A stretch of 64,000 nucleotides of DNA from Kitasatospora sp. NBC_00458. GTDB taxonomy: Bacteria > Actinomycetota > Actinomycetes > Streptomycetales > Streptomycetaceae. The position numbers and the translations under genes are program-made. Position 1 is the first letter of the stretch, and every line of letters begins with the position of its first letter. Under the pieces are notes generated by a model. That model saw nothing but the letters and a program-made list of their open reading frames with translations, made no database searches and was not told where the DNA came from. Below are positions 32,801 through 42,200 of the stretch, piece by piece. Location: NCBI RefSeq assembly GCF_036013975.1, contig NZ_CP107904.1, forward strand, positions 868,001-932,000, written 5' to 3'.

Positions 32801-35800
32801 CGGTCGACGGTGCCGTCGATCCACTCCCGCATCTCGGCCTCGGGGATCGGTTCGCCGCTGTAGCTGCTCTCCCACCCGGCCAGGTTGAGGTTGTCGGGGA
32901 CGGCCTCCTCGGCTTCGCGGGAGTACTGGTCCTCGAAGAGCTTGCGCCACTGGACCAGGTGCTCGGCGGTCTGCTCCGCGGCGGCCGCCTCCAGCCACTC
33001 CTCGGCCGGGCGCACGTAGGCGCTCAGGGTGCCGGCCTCGCCGTCGGCGTGGGGCACGACCACGGCGCTGTGCACGGAGGGGTGCGCGTTCAGCGCCGCC
33101 TCGACCTCGCCGGGCTCGACGCGGAAGCCGCGGACCTTGACCTGCTCGTCCACCCGGCCGCGGAACTCCAGGGTGCCGTCGGGCAGCCTGCGCACCAGGT
33201 CGCCGCTGCGGTACAGCCGGCCGCCCGGGGTGTCGCCGAAGGGGTCGTCGACGAACCGCCGGGCCGTCAGCTCCGGGTCGCCGAGGTAGCCGCGGGCGAC
33301 GCCGGCGCCGCCCAGGCAGAGCTCGCCGATCACCCCGTCCGGCACCAGCCGGAGCCGCGCGTCGGTGACGTGGGCGGTGGTGTGGGGGACGGGCACGCCG
33401 ATCGGCACCCGGCTGTCCTCGGCGAGCCCGCGCGGGATCACGTGGTAGGTGGAGGCGATGCTGTTCTCGGTCGGGCCGTAGCCGTTGGTCACGGTCAGCC
33501 CCGGGTGGGCCTCGTGGAGGCGCCGGACGTCCCGGGCCGAGAAGGTGTCGCCCACGACCGCGAGCTCGCGCAGCGGCAGCGCGCGGCGGCTCGCGGCCTC
33601 GGCGAAGGCCGGCAGGAAGGCGGCCGACAGCAGCATCGTGGTGACGCCGGACCGCTCGACGCAGTCCAGCAGCTGGACCGGGTCCTTGGAGTCGCCGTCG
33701 TGCAGCACCAGGAGGCCGCCGGAGAGGAGCGGGGTGAGCACTTCCTGGGAGCCGGCGTCGAAGGCGATCGAGGAGTGGTGGAGCACCACGGTGGACTCCC
33801 CGGCCGCGAAGTAGTCCGGGTTGCGCACCAGTCGGACCACGCCGCGCTGCTCCACCAGCACGCCCTTGGGGCGTCCGGTGGACCCGGAGGTGAAGACGGC
33901 GTAGGCGAGGTGGGACGGCGTCAGGCCCAGCCCGGCGCGGTCGGGGTCGTGCACGGGCATGGTGTCGAGCACCTGGGCCCGGTCGCCGGCCCGCTCGCCG
34001 GTGTCGAGGTGGAGCACTTCGTCGACCTGCTCGAAGAGCGCGCCCGGCAGCCCGGACTGCCCCAGCACGATGCGCACCCCGGAGCCGTCGAGCAGGGCCT
34101 GGATGCGCTGTTCGGGGTAGTCGGGGTCGATCGGGACGTAGGCGCCGCCCGCCTTGAGGACGCCCAGCAGTCCGACCACCAGCTCCGGCGAGCGGCCGGC
34201 GCACACTCCGACGAGGACGTCGGGGCCGACCCCGGCGCCGCGCAGGTGGTGGGCGACCTGGTTCGCCCGCGCGTTGAGCTGTGCGTAGGTCAGCCACCGC
34301 TCGCCCTGGCGCACCGCGATCCTCTCGGGGTGCGCGGCCGCCTGCTCCTCGAACAGCTCGGCGAGGCAGGAGTCCTGCGGGTACGGGGGGCGCGCGCCGC
34401 GGGCGACGCTGAGCAGCCGTTCCCGCTCCGCCGGGGGCAGCACGTCGATGTCGAGTGCCCGGGTGCCGTGTCCGTCGTCGGTGGCGAGCGCGTCGACGAT
34501 GCCCGCGAGCGCGGTCTCCACGTAGGACAGCAGGGTCTCGGGTTCGACCGTGTCCTCGATCTGGACGGTGAGGGAGAGCTCGTCCCCGAGGTCGTCGAGC
34601 GACATGCCCATGGGGTAGTTGGTCCGGTCCATGACGGCCAGCCACCGGATGCCCTGCTCCTCCAGGAGCGGCGCCTGGGCGTCGTCCCGCGCGGGCTCGA
34701 AGTGCCGGAAGTTGATCGCCGCGGTGAACAGCGGGGTGTCGCCGTCCAGTCCGCTGCACCGCTGGGCCAGGCTCAGCGAGGACTGCTCGCGGACGATCAG
34801 CCGGCGCAGGTCGGCGGCGACCTCGTCGACCAGCTCCCGCACGGTACGGCCGGCCAGCCGCACCCGCAGCGGGAGGGTGTTGATGAAGTTGCCCAGCATC
34901 CGCTCCACCCCCGGCACGCCCTGGAGGCGTCCCGACATGACGGTGCCGAAGACCACGTCGTCGCGCCCGCTGCCGGCGGCCACCACGCGGGCACAGGCCG
35001 CGTGGAAGAGCCACGCCGGACTGAGGCCGAGCCGACCGGCCTCGGCCCGCAGCCGCCGGGCGAGGTCGGCGGGCAGCGAGCGGCGCGGCTTGCGGGTGCG
35101 GCGGCCGTCGCCGTGCACGTCGCCCAGACCGAACGGCACCGTCGGTTCGGTGACGTCTCCGAACGTGGTGCGGAAGTACTGCTCCGCGTCGCCGGTGCGC
35201 AGCTGGTGCAGGGTGTGGGCGACGAAGTCGCGGTAGGGCGCGGGCGGGGCGAGCAGGTCGGCGCGCCCGGCCATGTGGGCGGCCAGCTCGTCGGCGATCA
35301 GGCGCATCGAGGTGGCGTCCTCGATGAGGTGGTGGAAGTTCATCAGGAGGAAGCGCCGGGACGATCCGGGGTCCTCCGCGATCCGGACCCTGAGCATCGG
35401 CGCCCGGTCCGGCGGCAGCTGGGCCGTGAGGCCGGCCATGGCACGGGCCCGCTCCTCGGCGTCGGCGCCGGTCGCGCCGTCCCCGGGCAGGCCGATGTGC
35501 TCCACCGGGAGCACGGCCGAGCGGTACACCACCTGCACCGGCTCGGGCAGGCCCTCGGTGAGGACGGCGGTGCGCATCACGTCGTGGCGGTCGATCAGGG
35601 CCTGGAGCGCGTCGAGGAACGCCGTGCACGTGGCTTCGTCGTCCGCGGTGAACACCGCGGACATCACGTACGGGTCGTTCTCCGGGTCGATCAGGTGGTG
35701 GAAGAGGATGCCCTCCTGGGAGGGGACCAGGGGGTAGACGTCCTGGATGTTGGGGGCTCCGCCGGGGACCCGCTCGGCGATCGCGTCCAGGTGCTCCTGG

Positions 35801-38800
35801 CCCAGCCTGACCAGGGGCAGCAGCTCGGGGGTCAGCCGCTCGCAGCCCTCGGGGACGGCGTTCGGCGGCACGGAGTAGCCGGGCTCGGCCGCCGGGTCCC
35901 CGCCCGTGCCGGGCCCGCCCGCCTCCGCGGTTCCCGCGTCGATGCGCGCCGCCAGGCCGCTCAGGGTGGCGTCGTCGAACAGGTCGCGCACCGTGAGCTG
36001 CAACCCGGCCGCCCGCAGCCGTGCCACCAGGACGGTGATGAGCAGTGAATGGCCGCCCAGAGTGAAGAAGTTGTCGTTCGCGCTGATCCGGTCGGCCTCG
36101 AAGCCGAGGAGGTCGGCCCAGACCTCCGCCAGCACCCGCTCGGTACTTTCGGCCGGGGCCGCGTAGGCGTGGCCCTCGCGCTGGGCGTAGGCGTCGATGC
36201 CGGGAGCCGGGAGCGCGGCGCGGTCGAGCTTCCCGTTGGTGGTCAGCGGCAGGTCCGGCAGGAGCACGTAGGCGCCGGGGAGCATGTACTCGGGCAGGAC
36301 GCGGCGGGCGAGCCGGTCCAGCTCGGCGGGCAGCCCCGCCTCGTCCCGGTCGGCCGCCGGCACCACGTAGGCGACGAGCTGCCGGTTGCCGGGCCGGTCC
36401 TCGCGCACCACGACGGCGCACGAGCGCACCCCGGGGTGCTCGTTGAGGCGGGCGGAGACCTCACCCGGCTCGATGCGGTAGCCGCGGATCTTGACCTGGT
36501 CGTCGTTGCGCCCGTGGTACTCCAGCGAGCCGTCCGCCAGCCGCCGGGCGAGGTCCCCGGTGCGGTACATCCGGGCGCCGGGCACCCTCCGGAACGGGTC
36601 GTCGAGGAAGCGTTCGGCGGTCAGCTCCGGTCGGTTCAGGTAGCCGCGGGCGACCCCCGCGCCGCCCACGTACATCTCGCCGACCGCCCCGGTCGGCACC
36701 GGGTTGAGGTGCCGGTCGAGCACGTAGACGTTCAGGTCCGGCAGCGGCCCGCCGATCGGGCTGGCGGCGGAGGCGGTGTCCTCCTCGGTCACCGGCCGGT
36801 GGGTCACGTGCACCGTCGTCTCGGTGATGCCGTACATGTTCACCAGTTCGGTGGCCGCGTTGAGCGGCCGGGCGAACCAGGGGCGCAGCGCCGTGGGGTC
36901 CAGTGCCTCGCCGCCGAACACCACGGTACGGAGCCGGTGCCCGGCGCCGTCCTCGCCCTGGGCCGCGATCAGCTGTCCGAACGCGCTGGGCGTCTGGTTG
37001 AGGACGGTCACGCCCTCCGCGCACAGCAGCGCGTAGAACTCCCGGGGGCTGCGGGCCACCTCCTGCGGGACGACGACGAGGCGGCCGCCGTGCAGCAGGG
37101 CACCCCACATCTCCCACACCGTGAAGTCGAAGGCGAAGGAGTGGAACAGCGTCCACACGTCGTCGGGGCCGAAGCCGAACGACTCCCGGGTCGTGGTGAA
37201 CAGCCGGGTCGCGTTGCGGTGTTCGACCAGGACGCCCTTGGGCAGGCCGGTCGAACCCGAGGTGTGGATGACGTAGGCGAGGTCCCTCGGCGAGGCGCCG
37301 GCCACCGGCTCCAGGTCGTCGGCGGGCAGCCACTCCCAGTCGCCGCGCACGTCCACCACCTGGGCGCCGCCGGCGCTGAGCCCCTCGGGCAGCGCGCCGT
37401 CCACCAGCACCACCTTCGGGGCGCTGTCCGACAGCACGTGGGCGAGCCGCCCGGCCGGCGCCGTCAGGTCCAGCGGCACGTACGCGCCGCCCGCCTTCAG
37501 CACCGCCAGCGCGCCGACGACGAGCCACTCGCCGCGCGGCAGGCAGAGCGCCGCCGGCGTGTCCCGGACCACGCCCGACGCGCGCAGGTACCGGGCCAGG
37601 CGGTTCGCCCGCGCGTTCAGCTCGGCATAGGTCAGGGAGCGGTCCTCGCAGGTCACCGCCACCGCGTCCGGGTTGCGGCGGACCACCTCCTCGAACCACT
37701 CGTCGATCCTGCGCACCGGCTCGGGCGCCGGGCCGGGCGGGGTCCGCCACGGCCTGGTCACGGCGTCGAGTTCGGCCTCGTCCAGCAGGGCCAGCCGGGA
37801 GACCGGCTGCTGCGGCGCGTCGGCGACGGCGGCGAGCAGGGTGGTGAAGTGGCGCACGAAGCGCTGGACGGTCTCGCGGTCGAACAGGGCGGTGCTGTAC
37901 TCGACGGCGCCGGCCAGGCCCTGCGGGGTCTCCCGCAGGTCGAGGGTGAGGTCGAACTTGGCGATGGTGAAGTCGACGTCGACCGGCGTCACCTCCAGCC
38001 CGCCCAGGGTGAGCCGGGGCTCCGCCTGCTCCTCCTGGAGCACCAGCACGGTCTGGAAGACCGGTGAGTGGCTGAGTGCGCGCTCGACCTGGAGGGCGTC
38101 GACCACGGCCTCGAACGGCACGTCCTGGTGGTCGTAGGCCTCCAGCGCGGTCCGCTTCACCCGGGCGAGCAGCTCGGTGAAGGCCGGGTCGCCGTCCAGG
38201 CTGTTGCGCATCACCAGGGTGTTGGCGAACAGGCCGATGAGCCCCTCCGTCTCGACCCGGTTGCGGTTGGCGATGACGGTGCCGACGGCGATGTCGGTCT
38301 GCTGCGTGTAGCGGTGCAGCAGCACGGAGTAGGCGGCCAGCAACGTCATGTACAGCGTGGTGCCGTGCCGCTCGCCGAGCTCGCGGAGCCGGTTCAGCAG
38401 CTCCGGCGGGCAGTGGAAGAACTCCCGGGTGCCCTGGTAGCCGCGCACCGGCGGGCGCGGGCGGTCCGCGGGCAGCGTCAGAGCCGTGTCGACGCCGGCG
38501 AGCCGGCCCTTCCAGTAGTCGACCTGACGGGTCTGCACGTCGCCCGCCAGCCACTGGCGCTGCCAGTTCGCGAAGTCGGCGTACTGCACCGGCAGCGGCT
38601 CCAGGGCGTCGTCCCGGCCCTGGCGGGCCGCCTCGTACAGCTCGGTCACCTCGCGGAAGAACACCCCGACCGACCAGCCGTCCGAGACGGTGTGGTGCAT
38701 CGTCACCATCAGGACGTGCTCGGTCTCCGACACCCGCAGCAGCAGCGCCCTGATCAGCGTGTCCTGCGCCAGGTCGAAGGGCGTGAGCATCTCCTGCTGG

Positions 38801-39237
38801 CAGATCGCGGACACCCCCGCCGGGTCGGCGACGTCCTGCTCGCGCACCGTGAAGCCGGTGCCGTCGTCGATGCACTGGTACGGGACGCCGTCGCGTTCCT
38901 CGAACCGGGTGCGCAGGACCTCGTGCCGCAGCACCAGCCCGGTCAGCGCCCGGCGCATCGCCGCGCGGTCCAGCGGACCGTGCAGCCGCATCGCCATCGG
39001 GACGTTGTAGTAGGCGCTGGTGCCCTCCAGCTGGGCCAGGAACCAGAGCCGCTGCTGGGCGTGGGAGAGCGGGAGCGGCCGGTCCTGGGAGCGGGGCAGG
39101 CGCGGGATGATGTCCAGCGCGGAGAGGTCGACGCCCCGCTTGGTCAGCAGCGCGATCACGGCGCGCTGCCGCTTGGCGGGCATCGCCTGGATCTTGCGGA
39201 TCAGTTCCGGTCCGCTGTCCGGGTACGGCGTGCTCAT
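29851..39237 (-). CDS. NRPS: C-A(Thr)-PCP / C-A-NMT-PCP / degenerate terminal C
   Basis: I place the start at ATG 39237 (MSTPYPDSGPEL), 11 bp after the preceding gene's stop and behind GAGAGG; the open frame upstream only shadows that gene. Length is 3128 aa. Domains: N-terminal docking/linker (1-50); C1 (MHHTVSDGWS, about 180); A1 (505-1010) with pocket DFWNVGMVH, the established Thr code; PCP1 (LGGHSLL, about 1062); C2 (HHLIEDAT, about 1303); A2 split by an inserted N-methyltransferase (EVGCGTG, about 2158) between A8 and A10 (PQGKVDK, about 2518), pocket about DAQLAVGIA, not assignable; PCP2 (about 2573); C3 (about 2680-3090), where the HHxxxDG motif reads PWGVVDG. There is no TE or reductase. 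It should add Thr and an N-methyl amino acid to the chain from 39249-51224. Release by C3, by a trans thioesterase or by a protein off-window is open. Confidence 0.94.
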   Translation of the reverse strand: MSTPYPDSGPELIRKIQAMPAKRQRAVIALLTKRGVDLSALDIIPRLPRSQDRPLPLSHAQQRLWFLAQLEGTSAYYNVPMAMRLHGPLDRAAMRRALTGLVLRHEVLRTRFEERDGVPYQCIDDGTGFTVREQDVADPAGVSAICQQEMLTPFDLAQDTLIRALLLRVSETEHVLMVTMHHTVSDGWSVGVFFREVTELYEAARQGRDDALEPLPVQYADFANWQRQWLAGDVQTRQVDYWKGRLAGVDTALTLPADRPRPPVRGYQGTREFFHCPPELLNRLRELGERHGTTLYMTLLAAYSVLLHRYTQQTDIAVGTVIANRNRVETEGLIGLFANTLVMRNSLDGDPAFTELLARVKRTALEAYDHQDVPFEAVVDALQVERALSHSPVFQTVLVLQEEQAEPRLTLGGLEVTPVDVDFTIAKFDLTLDLRETPQGLAGAVEYSTALFDRETVQRFVRHFTTLLAAVADAPQQPVSRLALLDEAELDAVTRPWRTPPGPAPEPVRRIDEWFEEVVRRNPDAVAVTCEDRSLTYAELNARANRLARYLRASGVVRDTPAALCLPRGEWLVVGALAVLKAGGAYVPLDLTAPAGRLAHVLSDSAPKVVLVDGALPEGLSAGGAQVVDVRGDWEWLPADDLEPVAGASPRDLAYVIHTSGSTGLPKGVLVEHRNATRLFTTTRESFGFGPDDVWTLFHSFAFDFTVWEMWGALLHGGRLVVVPQEVARSPREFYALLCAEGVTVLNQTPSAFGQLIAAQGEDGAGHRLRTVVFGGEALDPTALRPWFARPLNAATELVNMYGITETTVHVTHRPVTEEDTASAASPIGGPLPDLNVYVLDRHLNPVPTGAVGEMYVGGAGVARGYLNRPELTAERFLDDPFRRVPGARMYRTGDLARRLADGSLEYHGRNDDQVKIRGYRIEPGEVSARLNEHPGVRSCAVVVREDRPGNRQLVAYVVPAADRDEAGLPAELDRLARRVLPEYMLPGAYVLLPDLPLTTNGKLDRAALPAPGIDAYAQREGHAYAAPAESTERVLAEVWADLLGFEADRISANDNFFTLGGHSLLITVLVARLRAAGLQLTVRDLFDDATLSGLAARIDAGTAEAGGPGTGGDPAAEPGYSVPPNAVPEGCERLTPELLPLVRLGQEHLDAIAERVPGGAPNIQDVYPLVPSQEGILFHHLIDPENDPYVMSAVFTADDEATCTAFLDALQALIDRHDVMRTAVLTEGLPEPVQVVYRSAVLPVEHIGLPGDGATGADAEERARAMAGLTAQLPPDRAPMLRVRIAEDPGSSRRFLLMNFHHLIEDATSMRLIADELAAHMAGRADLLAPPAPYRDFVAHTLHQLRTGDAEQYFRTTFGDVTEPTVPFGLGDVHGDGRRTRKPRRSLPADLARRLRAEAGRLGLSPAWLFHAACARVVAAGSGRDDVVFGTVMSGRLQGVPGVERMLGNFINTLPLRVRLAGRTVRELVDEVAADLRRLIVREQSSLSLAQRCSGLDGDTPLFTAAINFRHFEPARDDAQAPLLEEQGIRWLAVMDRTNYPMGMSLDDLGDELSLTVQIEDTVEPETLLSYVETALAGIVDALATDDGHGTRALDIDVLPPAERERLLSVARGARPPYPQDSCLAELFEEQAAAHPERIAVRQGERWLTYAQLNARANQVAHHLRGAGVGPDVLVGVCAGRSPELVVGLLGVLKAGGAYVPIDPDYPEQRIQALLDGSGVRIVLGQSGLPGALFEQVDEVLHLDTGERAGDRAQVLDTMPVHDPDRAGLGLTPSHLAYAVFTSGSTGRPKGVLVEQRGVVRLVRNPDYFAAGESTVVLHHSSIAFDAGSQEVLTPLLSGGLLVLHDGDSKDPVQLLDCVERSGVTTMLLSAAFLPAFAEAASRRALPLRELAVVGDTFSARDVRRLHEAHPGLTVTNGYGPTENSIASTYHVIPRGLAEDSRVPIGVPVPHTTAHVTDARLRLVPDGVIGELCLGGAGVARGYLGDPELTARRFVDDPFGDTPGGRLYRSGDLVRRLPDGTLEFRGRVDEQVKVRGFRVEPGEVEAALNAHPSVHSAVVVPHADGEAGTLSAYVRPAEEWLEAAAAEQTAEHLVQWRKLFEDQYSREAEEAVPDNLNLAGWESSYSGEPIPEAEMREWIDGTVDRIRGLRPKRLLEVGCGTGLLLLRYAQECERVHGIDISAAALADVRRSAERRGWSHLTLRQGDALSVAELAGETFDVVVLNSVAQYFPTRHYLQEVIARILPLLEEGGRILLGDIRNLDLFSEHVCAIERSRSGVPSTVGALAAQVQRRRRQESELLVSPGFFTRLPERFEELGAVDIMLKRGTGGNEMLAYRYDVVLTKGPAAAAPDLPWLEAATPAELRALLVGDVPERFGVTGLTNPRIAEDARVLASLARLAPSRQVDPLPGGERLSARAREESAELEAALRHAEELGYHIAATWSQDRPDGLDLVLGWGERPRVLARHPYRARRLANEPQIDRVGPGLVRELRDHLSDRLPDYMVPGAFVVLEELPVTPQGKVDKRALPAPDEEDLAKEVYVAPRTEAQHTLCRLIGGVLGLDRVGLQDNFFNLGGHSLLATRLNLRVKKETGTDLPLQLILTAATVEDLAAALEAAADRSTEGPVAVTGDPGAGTPPATGAASDGGAAGQPQPQPQPSADLVPADLVPAAPATEGDEAPLSFAQQDLWFLRTPAHLGTAHDNAQLAVRLRGRLDRDALARAVHALVARHAILRTGYPERDGTVVQRVNGADGFETPVLALPRSTGGEAALTEWLRAERLRPFAPQDRHMLRAHLLVVDEDEHVLVLTRPWGVVDGWSTGILMRELVAFYQGSGDGRPGPAPLPLQYADFARWQRRTVDAAELDRQRDFWRKRLDGLPECLALRTDYPRCPVKSHQGAAVELAVPAELVERLRGLGAQHGATLYMTMLAAYAVLLGGRTDDRELAIGSPVTNRPAAELDDVVGYFVNALVMRLDVAPQQAFTGLLAQAREVVAEAQAHKDLPFADLVRTLVPHPDPARSPLFQVMFNLAPAPSTDGGGRRDIDRVDGLAGETLPTLPGTATFDLNLSLRETEKGLEGYLEYSTDLFARGSAERLSGDYLRLLEQIVRRPEADLAGLRAETGEPSEEESS

Positions 39238-39248
39238 CGTCGGCCTCT

Positions 39249-42200
39249 CTAGCTCTCGATGCCGGGTACGGCGTTGTCGATGTCCAGGGCGTCCAGCTCG
39301 GCGTCGGAGAGGCTCTCGATGAGGCCGATGCTCTCGCTGATCGCGTCGAGGTCGAGTGCGGCGCCGGCGCCGGGGTCCGGCAGGCCGCGCTCCAGCACGG
39401 CCGCCAGTTCGCCCAACCGGTTCGCGTCGAAGACCGCCTGGACCGTCAGTTCGGCGCCCGTCCGCTGCTTGATCAGGTTGATCAGCCGGGTCACCAGCAG
39501 CGAGTTGCCGCCGAACTCGAAGAATCCGCTCTCCGCGTCGAGCAGTCCCGCGTCGGTGTGCAGCAGCTCGGCCCACACCTCGGAGACGATCCGCTCGGTG
39601 TCGGTGAGCGGGGCCGCCGGCCCGCTCCGCGCGGACCGCGCCGGGGCCTCCGGCTCGGGCAGCGCGGCGGTGTCGAGCTTGCCGTTGCCGGTCAGCGGCA
39701 GCGCGTCCAGCAGGACGTAGGCGGACGGCACCATGTACGGCGGGAGCGCCGCCCGCAGCGCGCTGTCCAGCCGCTCCCGCAGCTCCTGCTCCTGCGGCCC
39801 GCCGGGCTCGCCCAGGCTGCCCTGCGCCGGTACGACGTATCCGACCAGGCGCCGCTCGTCGCCCTGGCCGCGTACCACCACCCGGGCCTCCGCGACGGCG
39901 GGGTGCTCGTTGAGCCGGGTGGAGATCTCGCCCAGTTCGATGCGGTAGCCGCGGATCTTCACCTGGCCGTCGTTGCGCCCGAGGAACTCCAGCGAGCCGT
40001 CCGCCAGTCGGCGTCCCAGGTCGCCGGTCCGGTACATCCGGGCGCCCGGCGTCCCGGCGAACGGGTCCGCCACGAAGCGCTCGGCGGTCAGCTCCGACCG
40101 GTTCAGGTAGCCCCGTGACACCGCCTCACCGCCGATCACCAGCTCGCCGACCGCGCCGGTCGGCATCGGGTCGCCGTGCCGGTCCAGCACGTACACGCTC
40201 ATGCCCGGCATCGCCCCGCCGATCGGCCTGGTGGTCAGGCGGGTGTCCGGCTCGGTGACCACCCGGTAGGTGGTGACCACCGTCGTCTCGGTGGTCCCCC
40301 ACATGTTCACCAGCTCGGTCCCGTCGTTGATCGGCCGGGTGAACCACGGCGCCAGCGGCGCGGCGTCCAGCTCCTCACCGCCGAGCAGCACCGTGCGCAC
40401 CCGGTGCGGGGCGCCGTCGTCCCCCTGCGCCGCGATCAGCTGCCCGAACCCGGTGGGCGTCTGGCCGAGCACGGTGACGCCCTCGTCGCACAGCAGGCGG
40501 TAGAAGTCGCGCGGGCTGCGCGCCACGTCCTGCGTCACCACGACCAGCCGGCCCCGGTGCAGCAGCGCGCCCCACATCTCCCACACCGTGAAGTCGAAGG
40601 CGAAGGAGTGGAACAGCGTCCACACGTCGCCTTCCCGGTAGCCGAACCACTCCTGGGCCGCGACGAAGAACCGTGCGACGTTGCGGTGCTCGACCATCAC
40701 CCCCTTGGGCAGGCCGGTCGAACCCGAGGTGTAGATGACGTACGCCAGGTCCTTCGGCGAGGCGCCGGCCTCCGGCTCCGGGTCGCCGGCCGGCAGCGCC
40801 TCCCAGCGGGGGGCGTGCCCGGGGACGTCCACCACCCGGGCGCCGCCGGCGTCGAGGCCCTCGGGCAGCGCGCCGTCCACCAGCACCGCCTTCGGGGCGC
40901 TGTCCGACAGCACGTGGGCGAGCCGCTCGACCGGCGCCGACGGGTCCAGCGGCACGTACGCGCCGCCCGCCTTCAGCACCGCCAGCGCGCTCACCACCAG
41001 CCACTCCCCGCGCGGCAGGCAGAGCCCGACCAGCGACTCGCGCCCCACGCCCAGCGCCCTCAGGTACCGGGCGAGCCGGTTCGCCCGCGCGTTCAGCTCG
41101 GCGTAGGTCAGGGAGCGGTCCTCGCAGGTCACCGCCACCGCGTCCGGGACGGCACGCGCCTCCTGCTCGAACCACTCGTGCAGCCGGCGCTCCGACCTGG
41201 CGTCGGCCGCCTCGGTCGTCACCGGCTCCCAGGCGAACCCGACGAGTTCGCGGTCCCGCATCGCGGCCGGCAGCACGGACAGGCCGAGGGCCGGGGAGAG
41301 TGCGCGCTCCTCGTCGCCGAGCGCCTCGACCAGGGAGGCCATGGCGGCCTCCAGGCAGTCGATCACGACGTCGGCGTCCTGGGCCCGGTGGATCTGCGCG
41401 TCGATCCGGAACGCGTGGCCGAGGTCGTCGACCGAGACGGTCACCGGGAAGTTGCTGCGCTCGAAGACGTCCGACAGCGGCGTGACGCCCACCCGCTGCA
41501 GCCGGGCGGCGATGCCGTCGTCGCTCGGCAGGTGACGGTAGTTGAAGATCGCGTTGAACAGCGGCAGTTCACGACCCGGCAGGCCGCTGTGCGCCCTGGC
41601 CTCGGTGAGCGGGACCTGCTCGTGGCGGACCAGCTCGTGCAGCAGCTCCCCGGTCCGCCGGACCGCGTCGCGCACGCTCCGGCCGGCCAGGTCGAGGCGC
41701 ACCGGCAGGGTGTTGATGAAGCTCCCGAGCATCCGGTCCGTGCCCGCGGGCCCCTGGAGGCGTCCCGACAGAACCGTGCCGAACACCACGTCGTCGCGGT
41801 CGGCGCAGGACGCCACGGTCAGCGCCCAGCCGACGTGGAACAGCGTCGCGGGGCTGATCCGCAGCTCGGCCGCCAGGTCGCGGACGCGTCGGCCCAGGCC
41901 GTCGTCCAGGGACCGGCGCGCCTCGACGACCTGCCGCCCGTCGCCGTGCACGTCGTGCAGGCCGAACACCACGGTCGGCTCCGTGACGTCACCGAGCAGC
42001 CCGGTGAAGAAGGACGCGGCATCGGGCCCGGCGGGCCGCCGCCGGGTGTGGGCGACGAAGTCGCGGTACTGCACCGGCTCCGGCAGGTCGTCCGCCCGGC
42101 CGTCCATGTGCGCGGCGATCTCGGCGAACAGCAGGCCGAGCGACGACGCGTCATGCAGCACGTGGTGCAGGCTCAGCGCCGCGTGCCAGACCCCGGTGCC

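Noticed and set aside
39238..39576. Upstream extension of the NRPS gene to 39576
   Set aside because: The extra 113 residues are low-complexity Arg/Gly and overlap the PCP and C-terminus of the preceding gene. ATG 39237 has a proper ribosome site and 11-bp spacing.
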